DNA from: Chrysochromulina tobinii
Lineage: Eukaryota > Haptophyta > Prymnesiales > Chrysochromulinaceae
DNA length: 18,669 nt
Assembly: GCA_001275005.1 (NCBI GenBank)
Contig: JWZX01003003.1
Span: 1 to 18,669 of the forward strand
Reading direction: 5' to 3'
Every line of letters begins with the position of its first letter. Positions within the stretch are counted from its first letter, which is position 1. The notes beneath the pieces were generated by a model that saw only the letters and a program-made list of their open reading frames with translations, had not been told where the DNA came from and did no database searches. Positions 18,229 through 18,669 of this stretch are shown here, piece after piece. Made by a program: the position numbers and the translations under genes.

Positions 18229-18669
18229 ATGCCTGCCACCACCTCGTCGCTCCTCGAGGAGAATGCGCTACTGGGCTCGATCATCGACGACCTGCGCAAG
18301 CAGGGCGGCGGGCAGCAAGACCTGGAGCAGAAGCTGCGCGCGACGGAAGATGCGCTGCTCGACATGCACGCGGAGTGCAAGGCGACGCGGAGCGAGCTGC
18401 GCGCAGAGCAGGATGCGTTGCGCAAGGCGCGCGCGGCGCTCGACGAAGGGCGGCGTGGCATGGCCATGCTGCAGGGGCGCCTCCGGGTGGAGGCGGCGGC
18501 GCACCGTGTGACGCAGTGCGTGCTCATCGCCGAGGTGGCGCGGCTCGAGCGGCAGTGGGTGGGCGCATTGGACCGCGGATACGCTTCGCGACTGCGCGAG
18601 GCGGCGGAAACCGCCGTGCGCGGCATGCACGACGCGCAGGCCGAGTGCCGCTTTCTGCACGAGCAACTC
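18229..18669 (+). CDS. Coiled-coil protein, N-terminal part, runs off the right edge
   Basis: 147 codons from ATG 18229 with no stop before the window ends. The frame is open back to a TGA at 18112-18114, but 18229 is its first ATG. The sequence is helix-rich with heptad-like leucines and charged residues (SSLLEENALLGSIIDDLRKQ; LEQKLRATEDALLDMHAE; ELRAEQDALRKARAALDE) and lacks prolines after residue 2, as expected for a long coiled coil. Later residues (RVTQCVLIAEVARLERQWV) remain helical. I recognise no family; structural, tethering or cytoskeletal roles are all possible. It shares a divergent promoter with the PH gene. Confidence 0.65.
   Translation, partial: MPATTSSLLEENALLGSIIDDLRKQGGGQQDLEQKLRATEDALLDMHAECKATRSELRAEQDALRKARAALDEGRRGMAMLQGRLRVEAAAHRVTQCVLIAEVARLERQWVGALDRGYASRLREAAETAVRGMHDAQAECRFLHEQL

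Overview
The window comes from a nuclear genome. It is GC-rich and its genes carry spliceosomal introns with GT...AG ends and pyrimidine-rich 3' ends. It encodes eukaryote-only proteins: a DEVH-box RNA helicase, a myosin, cytochrome c oxidase subunit VIa and ER membrane complex subunit 5. Short introns (81-348 nt), frequent GTGCG-type donors and Ala/Arg-rich low-complexity coding sequence fit a high-GC microalga or other protist, for example a haptophyte or pelagophyte. The sequence does not fix the lineage.

Layout. 1-4334 (+): 5'-truncated DHX29/DHX57-like helicase with one clear intron (2467-2814) and at least two frame breaks. 4745-8857 (+): two-exon myosin whose C-terminus is a KCTD-type BTB/T1 domain; this is the longest and cleanest gene here. 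8858-10009: no gene, with a 15-bp minisatellite. 10010-10556 (-): COX6A, three exons. 10721-11224 (+): unidentified small gene with a possible ubiquitin-like part and an IPT/TIG-like part, frame broken. 11504-12036 (-): EMC5/MMGT1, three exons. 12441-13616 (-): aspartyl/asparaginyl beta-hydroxylase-like protein. 13972-15272 (+): FkbM-family methyltransferase followed by a decayed second copy of the same domain, frame broken at the conserved GAE motif. 15273-16020: no gene, with a 30/31-bp minisatellite. 16021-17898 (-): PH-domain protein with Trp-containing acidic clusters. 18229 to the right edge (+): start of a coiled-coil protein.

From 10 kb onward, minus and plus genes alternate, so gene starts face each other in pairs (COX6A/10721; hydroxylase/FkbM; PH protein/coiled-coil protein) and gene ends converge. 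TTGAC pentanucleotide repeats lie just upstream of EMC5 and in the PH/coiled-coil divergent promoter. There is no single pathway. The myosin-BTB protein and perhaps the acidic-Trp PH protein point to actin and membrane work; the others are RNA, mitochondrial, ER and modifying enzymes.

Caution. Several genes contain one-base frame breaks next to strongly conserved motifs, while the 3.9-kb myosin exon has none. These may be assembly indels or real decay. Exon boundaries were deduced by eye from frame, splice signals and family conservation, without alignment or transcript data.
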